Assembly: GCA_030549335.1 (NCBI GenBank)
Contig: CM060198.1
Location: forward strand, 52,388,995-52,452,994
DNA: 64,000 nt
DNA from: Pontederia crassipes
Taxonomy: Eukaryota > Streptophyta > Magnoliopsida > Commelinales > Pontederiaceae
Direction: 5' to 3'
Positions 22,651 to 33,553 of the stretch are shown one piece after another; the stretch's first letter is position 1, and every line of letters begins with the position of its first letter. The notes beneath the pieces were generated by a model. It did no database searches and was not told where the DNA came from. It saw nothing but the letters and a program-made list of their open reading frames with translations. The translations under genes were made by a program, and so were the position numbers.

Positions 22651-22778
22651 CATCTGGCTTCGTCAGGTGTGAGCACAGCAGCGAAACCTTGTAGGATGGT
22701 GCGGTAGGTGTAGACGATTCGCGAGTCCACAGCGGCGTCGGTTGACTGCTCCAAGATGGAGCTGTACCATTCGTCTTG
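22651..22778 (-). repeat. Foldback arm 2 in the subtilase pseudogene
   Basis: This is the reverse complement of arm 1 with 121 of 128 bases identical by hand count. All seven differences are transitions. A plus-strand transcript would fold into a hairpin of about 128 bp with a 57-base loop. Confidence 0.95.
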
Positions 22779-23777
22779 ACTGCCCAGTGCAAGTCCCCTA
22801 GAGATTGTGAAGGCCACGGGATGCATACGGCTTCTACCGCCGCAAGATCAGAGGTTCCGGGCATCACCTTCTTTGGCTATGCCAACGGAACTGCCAAGGG
22901 AATGGCCCCTAGGGCTCGAATCACCATGTACAAGGCCTGTGACGTATTCGATTACAGCGATGCTGACGTCCTTATGGTTATAGAAGTAGCCATTGGAGAC
23001 GGTATTGACATCCTTTGTGGTGGTGTTGGACAACAAGACGAGCATGCGCGTGCTGAAACGGATGGTGAAGACGATCTCGGATGTGCCCAACGAGACATAC
23101 CGCGTACGGATCGTGAACCGGCGGCCGGAGAAAGTGAATATCACTGTGGAACCAGAGGCCTTGGTGTTCGAGAAAACGGAGCAGACCCAAAATTACAAGG
23201 TCCACTTCGAGAGCAAAGTGGCGGGGCGCGGAGAGACGTGGAGTTTGCTTATGTTGTAAGGGAGAACGACGTGCACGTTGTGAAGTCCCCCGTGGCGTTC
23301 ATATGGACTTAGTTGATGTGGGCCCCTTGTCTCTCCGGTTTCCACATGTCATTATCCACGATTATGTTTAGTTACTTCAGAGTTGTGCTTTATGATAGAG
23401 CTGTAGTGCCGCCCCTCCTCTCCTACCAAAAGAGATGGTTAACTTACTTTGAAGAAATGATATGTGACAACACAGTCAAGCAGTCAAAAAAAAAAAAAAC
23501 TGCAATGATGAAAACGTAAGCCAGCCCTTCTTTTTTTTCCAATTTTGTCTTCTCTGTTTGCCCCTTTCTCTTTCTATCCTTCTCTTTTGTTTCTTCTGCT
23601 GCCATCCTTCTCTCTGCACTCAACTCTCTCTCCCTCCTCACGATTTGGGGCCAGCTGACTACCACAGAGTCTGCCCCAATGGCCGACTCTGCAGCCCAGC
23701 TCCAATGCGGCCACATGGCCGAGTGAATCCGGCCACCGGATTGCGGTGGGAAGAGTAGCGATCGATCCCCATTTCTC

Positions 23778-23789
23778 TATAAGAGGCGC
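23778..23789 (+). promoter_or_regulatory. TATA box of the long LTR-like unit
   Basis: CTATAAGAGGCG precedes a CT-rich leader, as in plant LTR promoters. It sits about 315 bp inside the proposed LTR start. Confidence 0.5.
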
Positions 23790-23849
23790 CTGATCTCCTC
23801 CCTCTCTTTGAGCCAAACTGTGGTCCTCACTTCTCCTTCTCCTTCTCCG

Positions 23850-24420
23850 GTGCGCGACCAGCAGACGGTGAGCAGGGGACGTCGGCGATCGTCTCCGGCG
23901 CAGGCAGACGACGGGAGTTCCGACTAGGTGAGAGAAACGGCCTTTTTTTCCCCCTTATTGTTCGAATGATTCTGATCATCTCTCTCTCACTCGACCGTCC
24001 TTTTTCTCTCCGACAAACGACAGCGGACGAGCAAGGGGCAGCGCCGGTGATCATCTCCGACGAGGGCAACGTAGGAACGTCGGCACTGTAAGAACATGAC
24101 CATTGCTCCTCACCTCTGTTTTCCCTCTGATTTCCACTCACTCGGACCTTGCCTCACCCTTCTTCTTTTTCCCTCTTCTTTGGCGAGCGGACAGCGGGCG
24201 GCGGACGGACAGCAGCGGAGGTCAGCTCCGACGCAGGTGGGCAGCAGCAACTTTAAGTGGTGAGAACAATGCCTTATCTCCTTGTCATTGTGCGATTCTC
24301 GACTTCTAACTCCCACTCGGTCGTTCTCCCTTTTTCCGACGTGCGCGAACAGCGAGCACGGAAGGACGTCGCCGGTCATCTCCGACGACATAGAAGCAGA
24401 ACGCGAACGCTACTCGGACG
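23850..24420 (+). repeat. Degenerate tandem repeats in the LTR leader
   Basis: Four diverged units of about 130-150 bp each contain a GCGGACGAGCA-like start, a GGTCATCTCCGACG-like middle and a following pyrimidine-rich stretch. Several carry a GTGAGA or GTAAGA splice-donor-like word after the repeat core. Confidence 0.6.
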
Positions 24421-24949
24421 AACCTTAGTTCCGTAGGCCTACAGGTGTGTGGATCGGGATCTTCTTCATAAATAGGACTCTAAAAGAACCATGCATGCCT
24501 GATTCGAATCCCCCATGTGTTGATCTAAATAGGCAAATGTCTTATGCTCCATCGTATGTGAATATGACGAACTGAGTGCCATGATTTGAGTAGTACATGA
24601 AGCTGCCATGAGGAAAGAAGTACACGAAACTGCCATGATTAAAGAATTACATGAAACTGCCATGATGATATGTATGATTCACTGATTATGCAAGGATGTA
24701 AATGTATGAAAAGAGAACGATTATATGCACGAACAATCTGATCCGAGATGATATGAATGTATGAACTGTCATAGTAGTAGTTTACTGTTAGATGTATGCT
24801 TAGGACTGTGGTTTGCTGTGCATTAGACTTTAGATGCTCTACATTTCATGAATATATGCCAATAACGTAGTTAGCTTCATTGTATTGCGTCAGCGATCAT
24901 CGAAAGAAGATTGAAACTTAGAACCTATTTTACGACTCGGTCGAACCCG

Positions 24950-25275
24950 GCCCGAGTTCCTCCGAACTCAGCCCGGGCTCGGTCCGGCCACACCGGGTTC
25001 ACTCGAGCACGGCCCGGGTCCGCCATGGATGCCGAGCTCGAGCTCGGGTGAACCAGGTACTCGGACCGGGTCACCCACGATCCGGCCCAGATTTCTGCGA
25101 AGGGAAGACGATCGGGAGAATCAATTCTCCCGACTCGATCGCCTTCTCAACTCGGCCCGGGTGTACACCCGACCCGGCCCGGGTTTTCCTCTCGGTCTTC
25201 ACCCTGGCAGACCGAGCCTGATCAAAGTCGACTCGGCCCGGGTTTCTTTTACCCGGCCCGGGTTGCGACCCCGAC
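24950..25275. repeat. Array of CGGCCCGGG-type palindromes
   Basis: About a dozen copies of ACTCGGCCCGGGT and variants (AACCCGGCCCGAGTT, GCACGGCCCGGGTCC, ACCCGGCCCGGGTT) occur in 325 bp with irregular spacing. The core CCCGGG or GGCCC is self-complementary. It occupies the same relative place in this LTR-like unit as the TCGGTCGACCGA array does in the solo LTR at 9.3 kb. Confidence 0.85.
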
Positions 25276-27380
25276 CCCGATATTGTGACTCTCGATTTTG
25301 TGATCAAATGTGAAAACCTTACTATACTCATCCAAGGAATCTTATTGCCCCAAACCTTTTATGAATTTATGTCTCTTACTGATTATGACTATCAACCTCT
25401 CTTCATGAAACAAACCAAATTTGATTATGCCAAGAACGATAATGATTTTTCTGCGAACTTTACTGTGTACGACAACGACTATGATTTTAAAGAAATGACG
25501 ACCTCCATGAACATGATGAAGAATGACAATGAATGACGATGAATAATGATGAATTATGACATGATGACTAAGCATAATGAAAAGCGGCGACCGCACTCTT
25601 TCGGTCAACCGAAATGTTCTCGACAGATGACCCGTGACTTTTGGGCATTCGTCGTGTGGATTGGAAGTCACGACTTTATGATCTTAAATATGATTTTCTA
25701 ATTGAACTTACATCCACTGGATTTTTTTTAAACAAATCAAAATCCGTCGAAAGACGAAGACCTGCATTTGCCTTGATCGACAAATCGAAAGACAGGCACA
25801 GGTACGATGAGGGATGATGTTCTTGTCTCGTAACAGGCCCCATCATGGGTTACCATTTGCTCTATCTAGGCGGGAGTCTCTCCCACGGATGATTCCTTTC
25901 GCCGGTGGCGAGGTCATCCTAACCCGACGGAGTTCACCGTGGCACTGATCCCCCACGTGCATATGATGTCTAGATAGCTGTATCATCAGTTTTATGCAAT
26001 GGTATTCCCCTAAAGATGAAGAGCTCTTCAAAAGATAAAAGTAAAGATGAATGGAAAAATGCAAAGTTATGAATGAATGAAAGGAAAGTATGAAAGCAAA
26101 CGAGTACGAATGTATGAAAGTTAAGCATGGCAATTGAATATGGAAATGCGTTCTTTTCTTTATTGATTATGATATCCAGACATGATGTTATTACCATGCA
26201 CTCTATCCATGTCATGACTATGAGTCCTATCCATGATGGCTTGATTCTACTCTTTCGTTGATTATCTATTTTATTTCATGCTATGTTTGGATAGAACTGA
26301 TTTATGATTTATATGAACCCACACTTAGCTTTATACTAATGGTTGAGCTTGCTCCCCTGTGTGATCCCCACAGGTGCATGATAATTAGACGTGAGGTGGT
26401 GCTGCGTGTTCGGAGGTCTCGACGGGGTGGTGTGTTACTGCATATGGTCCTCATGGAGAGGAGTCGTAATTATTTGTATTACCATTGTATGTGTTGGGTC
26501 GTGTATGGTGATAGGTCTTACCGTGTCCTTATGGACCGAAGTCGTTTCTTTATCTAGACTAGTCTCGTATTCATGAGTCACTACCTTTTTGGGCGGACGA
26601 GTACACCTTTTTGCTTTCCGCATTGTGCTTAGTAATGAGATTGTTTACTCATACTAAGGTACCTTTTTGAGATGTATTTTGGTCACTTTTTGAGCGTATG
26701 TGGCTCATGTACTGTCGCCTCTTATGAAGGCTAGTTAAACCTTTGATGTGTTAAGCTTCTGCATTTGCTTCTATTTTGTCGACTTCCTCTTATCGTATAG
26801 TCTTCCGCTATTCATACATATGTCTGTTGATTCTTTCGCTATGTTATCCGTCATTGTATTCATAAGCCTTCCGTTGTAACATGTTATTTATTTATTCTTC
26901 CGCTTAGCTTTTCTTTTGTGTTGATCGTCCAATCAACGAATTGGTCAAAGCATGAAAGGTCAAAAAGTCAAAGTGGAGGTACATGATCGCATTTGTGACT
27001 TCCCTCGGGGCGTAAATGATAAGCTTTCGTTTCCCAATTATCCAAAAAGTAAAGTCGATTTGAGATAAGAAAAACATAAGATTATAAGAACAACAACAAC
27101 AATAAATAAATAAACAATGATAATAATAAACTTTCACCATAGAATCAATTTGCCTTGGCATAAGCTGAGACGTAGGAGTCAAAGATTTTGCCCTCATGGA
27201 TCACTTAATGGGCTGTTTGATTTGCTTCGCGTGAAGCAGTGGGCTGGACCTCGTTTCCGTTTACTTTTATTTTTTATACTGATCTCATTTTTATTTCGCA
27301 TGATTGATTACGGCTGTTTTGAAACTTTCTCTTTCCATTCTTTTTAGCCGATTTTTTCCTTTATTCAAACAAAAGCCTAA

Positions 27381-27390
27381 TATATATATA
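27381..27390 (+). promoter_or_regulatory. Possible TATA box before a short signal-peptide ORF
   Basis: A TATATATATA word lies about 60 bp before the ATG at 27451. The spacing is suitable, but AT runs are common in this window. Confidence 0.35.
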
Positions 27391-27450
27391 GGGTTTAAGT
27401 AAGAAGCGGCCTTATTTCTCCGCACTCATCCAAATATCAATGACAAAGGA

Positions 27451-27534
27451 ATGGCCGTCTCCGTTTCGAGAAAGGAACTGCTTGTCTCCGCTTTGCTCAT
27501 GGTGTTCATCCACGTTGTCAAGGGCAAGAGGTGA
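27451..27534 (+). CDS. Possible first exon of a small secreted protein
   Basis: The frame reads MAVSVSRKELLVSALLMVFI and then HVVKGKR before a TGA. This looks like a signal peptide: a basic start, a hydrophobic core, then a polar end. The stop lies inside GAGGTGAAG, so a splice donor at 27531 could remove it. Immediately downstream the sequence stays GC-rich and open in a shifted frame (SASALAAYDEEETRASASAT to about 27680), so a frame shift is another explanation. No family was recognised. It could equally be a decayed gene. Confidence 0.3.
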   Translation: MAVSVSRKELLVSALLMVFIHVVKGKR

Positions 27535-27699
27535 AGAAGAGCGCGTCTGCCCTTGCTGCATATGACGAGGAAGAGACGAGGGCAAGCGCTTCTGCCACCT
27601 CTGCAGGCGAGGAGAAGAAGAAGCAAAGGAGGACGCTCACCCCGAAGACCGCTGACGGCAAGGAGTTCCAACGTCGATGAGAGGCTTGCTGTGATGTCC

Positions 27700-28640
27700 A
27701 CCTCCGCAGGCGAGGGGGAGGAGGAGGAAGAGGAGAACCAGGTTTGACGGGAGTTCCCCTTGATGACATGCATGGACGAATATGAGATTAATTAGTTTGA
27801 TTTCTAAGACTCCTGATCGATTGAGTTTCTAAATCTCGTCATTTGAAAGATTTCTCTTGCTTTGGTTTTCTTAAAATCTTTTGGAAGAAATCTTATCATG
27901 TCACAAGAAACTTGTATGTCTATCGATGAATCAATCAGAAACGCGATCAATATAAATCAATTGTATCATTTATTTTTTAATGCTTCAGATGGACATGGTA
28001 CTTCGATGATTTCTAATTCAGATTTTTATCATGGTACTCCGATGATTTCTTAAAATAACAAGAGTTAGTTTGATTTCTAATTCAATTTTCTAATGCTCTT
28101 GATTGATTGGGTTTCTAAATATTGTCTTATACGAAAGATTGCATTGGGCTTATTTCTCTTAATAATTCTAGTGACCTTTTTTTTGAAAGCTTAATAATTA
28201 ATATCAATTCATAAAATATTTCTTTAGATATAAAAACTATATAAAACTATTCACGCGTCATAGGAGAATATAAATTGTGCTTTCATCATACATCATCTTA
28301 TCTATTTCATTAATAAATCGTATCCAGAAGTGAATTTAAAATTTTACGTACCTATACCTAAAACCCTATCTTTGTACTCTATTTTCGAGGAATGATGCTC
28401 GGGGAAGTGTCCGACGTCTATTGATAGAGGGTACAACTAGGAGTAGAAGAGACATCGTGTACGCACACCAGAGAGTGAGAAATCAGTATTCAAAGTGGAG
28501 AAAAAACTCAGTTTCTAATTCCCCTGATGGGAGTATATTTATAGGAGATAAAGACTTTGACTTTGAGTGGATTAAAACTAATCCAGGATTAAGTGATTGA
28601 TCACTTCCATATCTAACTATGAATCCTATTCATAATTATA
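27700..28640. other. Intergenic AT-rich sequence
   Basis: No convincing gene. A short direct repeat (GATTTCTAATTCA with CATGGTACTTCGATGATTTC-like copies at about 27993 and 28030) is present. The stretch 28385-28620 has LTR-like character (GGGAGTATATTTATAGGAG) but no borders could be set. Confidence 0.4.
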
Positions 28641-29215
28641 TGGGTGTGTTTCACAATTTGAACTAGGTGGAACCATCGCATCCGGCAGATTCTATCAAAC
28701 GTAAATGATGTGATGTTTGATGGAACCGGATGCATAACCCGGTTCCGCAACTAGAAGTCACGTGAGCCCTAGTCCCTCTCTTATGGTAGGCAGAACCATT
28801 TTTTTTAGTTGACATGTTGAATGTTTTTTTTAATTTCATTTATTCTTTATTTTTTTATATTTTCTCTCTCTCACATGTATCTTATAAAATTATTTATTTA
28901 TATTAACATATTAATATAATATTATTCCATACATGATATTTCATTAAAAAATTAATATTTTTATTACATTAATTGATTAAAAAACTGATTTTTTTATATT
29001 TAAATAATATATTCTTTAACATTTTTTTAAAATAAATTTTAATGTATACTTTTAAAAGTTATTATTCCATACATACAAAATATTATTAATTTATACTTTT
29101 AAAAATTTATATTTCAATCAAAATTTAATCCATCACATTTACTTTTTCATATCACATCAATTCTTCACCATCCAAACACACATTGAACTAATCTATTAAT
29201 TCAACTATTCACATG
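28641..29215. mobile_element. MITE-like AT-rich element with an internal foldback
   Basis: The left end has GGGTGTGTTTCAC. The right end has CCATCCAAACACACATTGAAC, a complement of the common GTGTTTGG MITE terminus. The right end resembles that of a similar stretch at about 35.09-35.55 kb, where ATCACATTAATTACTTCAAA parallels ATCACATCAATTCTTCACCA and both continue to TTCAACTATTCA or TTTAACTATTCA. No target duplication was established. Confidence 0.35.
28669..28746. repeat. Short foldback
   Basis: The 78-bp segment pairs with itself in three blocks: GGAACC at the base, GCATCCGG in the middle and ATCAAAC near the loop. Small bulges separate the blocks, and the loop is about 10 bases. Confidence 0.6.
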
Positions 29216-29708
29216 GAACTCGATGGAACAACGATTTCGATTGTCAAAGTAACCTATATAATTATCTTAATTAAATTTCTTTTTTTCTTTTCTTTCTTGC
29301 TTGTACACAAAATCTTATCTATTCATAACTTCCCCTTAACTTTAATTATGTATCAAAAATTTTTGAGATTTAAGAAATAAAATAAAGTAATAAGGAAAAA
29401 ATATTTATCTATTTATTTAAATAATGAAATTCCTGAGGTATTACATTATTGCCCCTTGCAGAAAATTCATCGTCAAAATTTTCTCTAAGTTGGAACATCT
29501 AATAAAAGAAAACTACCTCTAACTATCTCGTTGACTTTGTTTCTTATTCGTGTTCTTTTTTGTCATGGGCAATCCCTTGCATATTGCCAGTTAAAACATT
29601 TTCTAGTTTTTCTTTTACATTCCTCGGCATGTGTCTCCCAACTGTCCTTGCTCTTGCAAAGGCGGTTGTAGTGTTTGATGATGAGGTGGATTATAAGGCT
29701 TAACCCTA

Positions 29709-31741
29709 TTATATCAGTGATTGTTCTATCTTTGTTGTTATCACTTTCTCTTCCTGGCCAATGCAAGATCTTTTATATATTAAAAATAATAATTTAGTAA
29801 AAAAATTAATTTTCTTAACATTTTTAGATACAAAATTATTATTACCATGAGTGTCAATCGTCCAGGCCCACCGATCATCACCGGCAATGGAAGAAGAAGC
29901 AATGGGGGAAGAGTACAAATCTATCGATGAAATAGTCAATGCTAGAGACTCACCAAAACATGACAATAAAAAAGGCACATCCCAACAATTATTTGAAAAC
30001 AAATCGCGAACTAGAAGTGTATCAAAATTAACATCCATATTGATAAATGTTGGCATATGCGAAAAAGGCAAATTGAAAACCCATCGATCATGAAAAAGCA
30101 GAGTGTTAGAACCATTAGAAATGAATTTTCTCAAGCCAAAACGCATATCCATCATAACATTATTTAATAGCTTCCGAGGCTAAGAGCAATTGGCATCCAA
30201 TTGTTGCTGCCAAGGATGCGGTGGATGGTATTTACTCCTCACCAACTGACTCCAAATATCTTGTGAATTATTGAGACCATTTAAAACACGCTTAGCCGAC
30301 AATGAGGTTCTAATTAAATGTAAGTTATGAATACCCAATCCACCATAGGAGTGCTCCTGAACCAACTTCCAATTAAGTAAATGTAAGCTAGGGCGATTAC
30401 CCAAAGCCGACCATAGAAAAGAATGAGACATCGTTTCAAGAGAATTTAACATACCACTAGAGATATAGACTGAGGATAATGTATGTATAGGCATAGAATT
30501 TAAAACTGATTTAATTAGAACAATCTTTCCTGCAAGATTAAGCATCTTACCCTTCCAACCAGCAACCTTGTAGAGATCTTATCAATTAGACAGCGCTGGT
30601 GAGCCTGTGAAATATATTTAAAGGATATTGGAGCACCAAGATAATTAAAAGGAAAAGTACCCTGCTTAATGTTAAGAATTCTTTGAATGGCCTACCTTCG
30701 CCTATTGTCTAACTTGGATGGAAAACAAAGCTTAGACTTATCTACATTAACACACTGGTTAGTAATAATGCCATATGAGTTCAGAATGCATTGTATCCTC
30801 CTAGAATTTCTCACTGTTACTTTCAAAGTCAGCATAAGATCCGAAAAGCATATGGCTCAACTTGAAATTACCAATGGCAAAGGGAATAAAATAACCATCT
30901 GTAGTAGCTTGATTGAGCATTGATGAAAGTATTTGTGTGATAATAGTAAAGAGATATGGCAATAATGGATCTCCTTGTCTAATACTAGTGTGGGATGGGA
31001 AATAGGGGGTTTCAGCACCATTTATACAACAAGAGAATTTAGCTGATTGAATACATGAGAGAATCTAATTAATAAATTTTTCAAGGAAGTGCATCCGCTG
31101 GATAGCAGAGCCAAGAGCAGCCCAAAAGACACGATAAAAAACTTTGGTCATATCCGCCTTAAAACAGAAAAAAGTTTTTCTTACCTTGTGATAGTGAATG
31201 GGCAATCTCCTGAGCAACTAGGATATTGTCATGGATGGAGCGTCCAGCAACAAAAGCTTATTGACATTGGTCAATCAAGGTGGTGAGGGTGGGCTTTAAT
31301 CTAAGCAAGTATTTTAGCAACAGCTCTATAGATGACATTGCATAGGCTAATAAGCCTATAATCAGTGATAAGGATTGGATTAGGCTTTTTTGGTGTAAAT
31401 ATCAGAGAGCTGTGATCCCACTCATCAGGAATTATATTATGGTTAAAAAAATTTTGAATAACAAAGATAACATCCCTACCAATAATATCCTAGCAATTTT
31501 TGTAAAATTCTAATGTGAAACCATCTCAGCCAGGTTCCTTACCTGGGGACATAGAACAAAATACCTCTTTGATTTCCTCTGGAGAGACTGGAGCAATAAG
31601 GGAGTCATAAAAAGAGTTGTGAAGTTGTGGCAAGTCCGGCCATAAATGGTTATTATGTGTGGATTGCGGTGGAGGAGTCCATAGAGCATGATAATGTGCA
31701 GAGAAAGAGTTTAGGATTGCATGTGTCAACAATACTTTCAT
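29709..31741 (-). pseudogene. LINE ORF2 reverse transcriptase and zf-RVT relic
   Basis: An upstream piece reads YDSLIAPVSPEEIKEVFCSM and SPGKEPG (31640-31526), the region just before the RT fingers. A thumb piece at 30545-30180 reads LNLAGKIVLIKSVLNSMPIH, then SYGGLGIHNLHLIRTSLSAK. The start of the downstream region, FISNGSNTLLFHDRWVFNLP with DDRWAWTIDTHGNN, is at 30155-29709. The catalytic RT core with the FADD motif lies in the broken part at about 30.8-31.5 kb, where several stop codons were seen. Confidence 0.82.
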
Positions 31742-32100
31742 TTGTGTCTAGCCTATTAGAGCGTATAGTGTTCTGCCTATGCTTAATCATGGTGCTTAGA
31801 TGATAGAATTTGGTATTTTTATCGTCATTTTTTAACTAGAGACTCATAAATCCTACCAAGGTTATGTGCTCAAGATACTGAATCTCTTGCTTAGTTTTGG
31901 AAACTCTAACTTCTAGCGGCCAAGCTCTTGGGCATTCCACTTGAGGGTTTTCTTTTTTATTGTTTGTAAGGATAGGTGAAGGGTAGTATCTGGGTTTCTA
32001 GATTGCCACGCATGGCTTACTATGTCTCTAGCTTCCTGATGGTCAAACAAAAAATGTTCGTATTTGAACATTCTAGATCTGTGGCCACTAGGGAAAGAAT

Positions 32101-32941
32101 TTAGGAGGGAGAGTGGTCAGATGAGCATCTGGTGAGAGTGTTCCCAAGGGCATTAGGGAATTTATTCAACCAACTAGGCGAGACCAAGATTCGGTCCAAT
32201 TTACAAAGTATCCTAGCATGGTCAACGCGGTTGTTACACCAGGTAAAACCCTGGCCAGTAGGATGGAGATCGATGAGACCCTGGTGTAAGATGAGGCAAG
32301 AGCGCGAGGAGAAGGGGTATGACAAAAAGGAGAGCCCCCAAGCTTCTCAGATGCATTAATAATATTATTAAAATCTCCCACCCACGGGACATCTTCTATA
32401 GGTTAAGTTGTTTCAATTCAGACCAAAGAGATTTGCGCAAAAAAGGAGAAGTACTACCATAAACACAAGTAAGTATAAACGTGAAAGACTAAAAGGTAAC
32501 TACAACATGTATATATTGATCATTTATTAAGATGGGAGAGATCAAAATTGTCGATTGTCGCCAGGCCAGAATTACGCCACCAGCAGCACCGTTGCCAGGC
32601 GTCCAGCAACCATACCAAGCCGGGCCTAATATGTTGATAACAAGCGTAGAACGGTGATCTATCGTGTGTTTTTCTACTAAGACTAAAATATTAGGTTGGT
32701 GAGTTCTGAGTAAATCAGATAAACAGTCACGTACTTTGCCACGAAAGCATCCCGACAATTCCAAGTGATTAATTTCATTTATATAGATGTAGTAAGTTTT
32801 CCTGATTACTACTAATATCAGATGGGGGGGAGGAGTATCGTCCTTACCTGTTTTACCTGTACCAGTGCTGCCCTTTCCATGTTGCCCAGCCCTACCCTTT
32901 TTTGCCCGCTTCTTGAGCTTCGGGAAGGTGGGGTTGACCAC
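32101..32941 (-). pseudogene. LINE ORF2 endonuclease relic
   Basis: Pieces of an APE-like endonuclease are visible: FRGKVRDCLSDLLRTHQPNI with LVLVEKH, then WTPGNGAAGGVILAWRQS, MGDFNNIINASEKLGGSP, and TGQGFTWCNNRVDHARILCK with LDRILVS, ending in SSDHSP. The catalytic GDFN and SDH motifs are recognisable. At least three frames are involved. Confidence 0.8.
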
Positions 32942-33553
32942 ACTCTTCTATTTTCTTGGCAACCATTCAGTACGAGTCTGAGGTGGAGGGATGTCAGTCC
33001 GCAAGGATAGTTTCTTCAACCTCAAAGTCCGACTCCGGTGTTGTTGTTTGTGTTGCCGGGGTAAAACATGAGGAGACAGATGCCACCATCTCCGAATATG
33101 AATTCCATGAAGACAAAATAGGCCGCGGAATAGGAGCAGAAGTTTCTCCAGGTAGAGCAGCAATCGGACCAGGAAGGTGACATGGCCCAGGAATACCTAC
33201 CAGAGCATGTGGCTGAAGCGATTGGGCCGGAGTGATAGCCAGCGACCAAGCCGATGGATGATGAAAGGAAAGAGAAGCTTGAGAGGGGAAGGAGCTCAAA
33301 GTTTTACCATCTAGGGGATTCAGATAATTAAATGACGCATTTGTAGGGATAGAGGGAGTGCTATGACCATGTGGCATCAGATGCGGGGTATCCGACGAGA
33401 TCTGATCATTCGTCGCAAGGACAATGGACGAGGAGCGGATGACAACTGAGTGGGTGATAGCTGGGGTTACTTTAGGGTCGAGATTTGATGGAGCCAGATC
33501 CAAGGGCTGAGAGTTTGGTTGGGGTTTTGATGATTCTGGAGACTTCTCAACGG

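Larger units (their letters stand above)
22319..23312 (+). pseudogene. Subtilisin-like protease (SBT) pseudogene
   Basis: The frame opens with a signal peptide (MALVVFLLPSVLQVFVHAN) and the I9 propeptide (PYIVHTSHLARP, then SIIYTYRTVLQGFAAVLT-like sequence). It is broken by a 128-bp inverted duplication of the propeptide region. It resumes with SPRDCEGHGMHTASTAA, the catalytic-histidine motif where GHGTHT has become GHGMHT, and then GTAKGMAPRARITMYKAC. At about 23010 it jumps to the C-terminal fibronectin-III-like domain (NETYRVRIVNRRPEKVNITV, VFEKTEQTQNYKVHFESKVA) and ends SPVAFIWT after frame shifts. The aspartate motif and everything from the oxyanion asparagine through the GTSM serine motif are missing, so no protease can be made. 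Plant SBTs are normally about 750 residues and secreted. Confidence 0.88.
23463..27016 (+). mobile_element. Long LTR-like unit (probable solo LTR)
   Basis: The order of parts matches the solo LTR at 9.3-11.3 kb but in the opposite orientation: a TATA box (CTATAAGAGGCG at 23778), a CT-rich leader, a palindrome array, then a segment with TGCTCCCCTGTGTGATCCCCACAGG that parallels CTCCCCTGTGTTGATTTTCACAGG in the other LTR. It ends near TCCCTCGGGGCGTAA, against GGGGGCATTACA there. A candidate TGATA duplication flanks it (23458-23462 and 27017-27021). The start TGTGACAAC fits an LTR, but the end lacks a clean CA, so borders are tentative. No retrotransposon coding sequence is inside. It lies just downstream of the subtilase relic. 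Confidence 0.5.
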
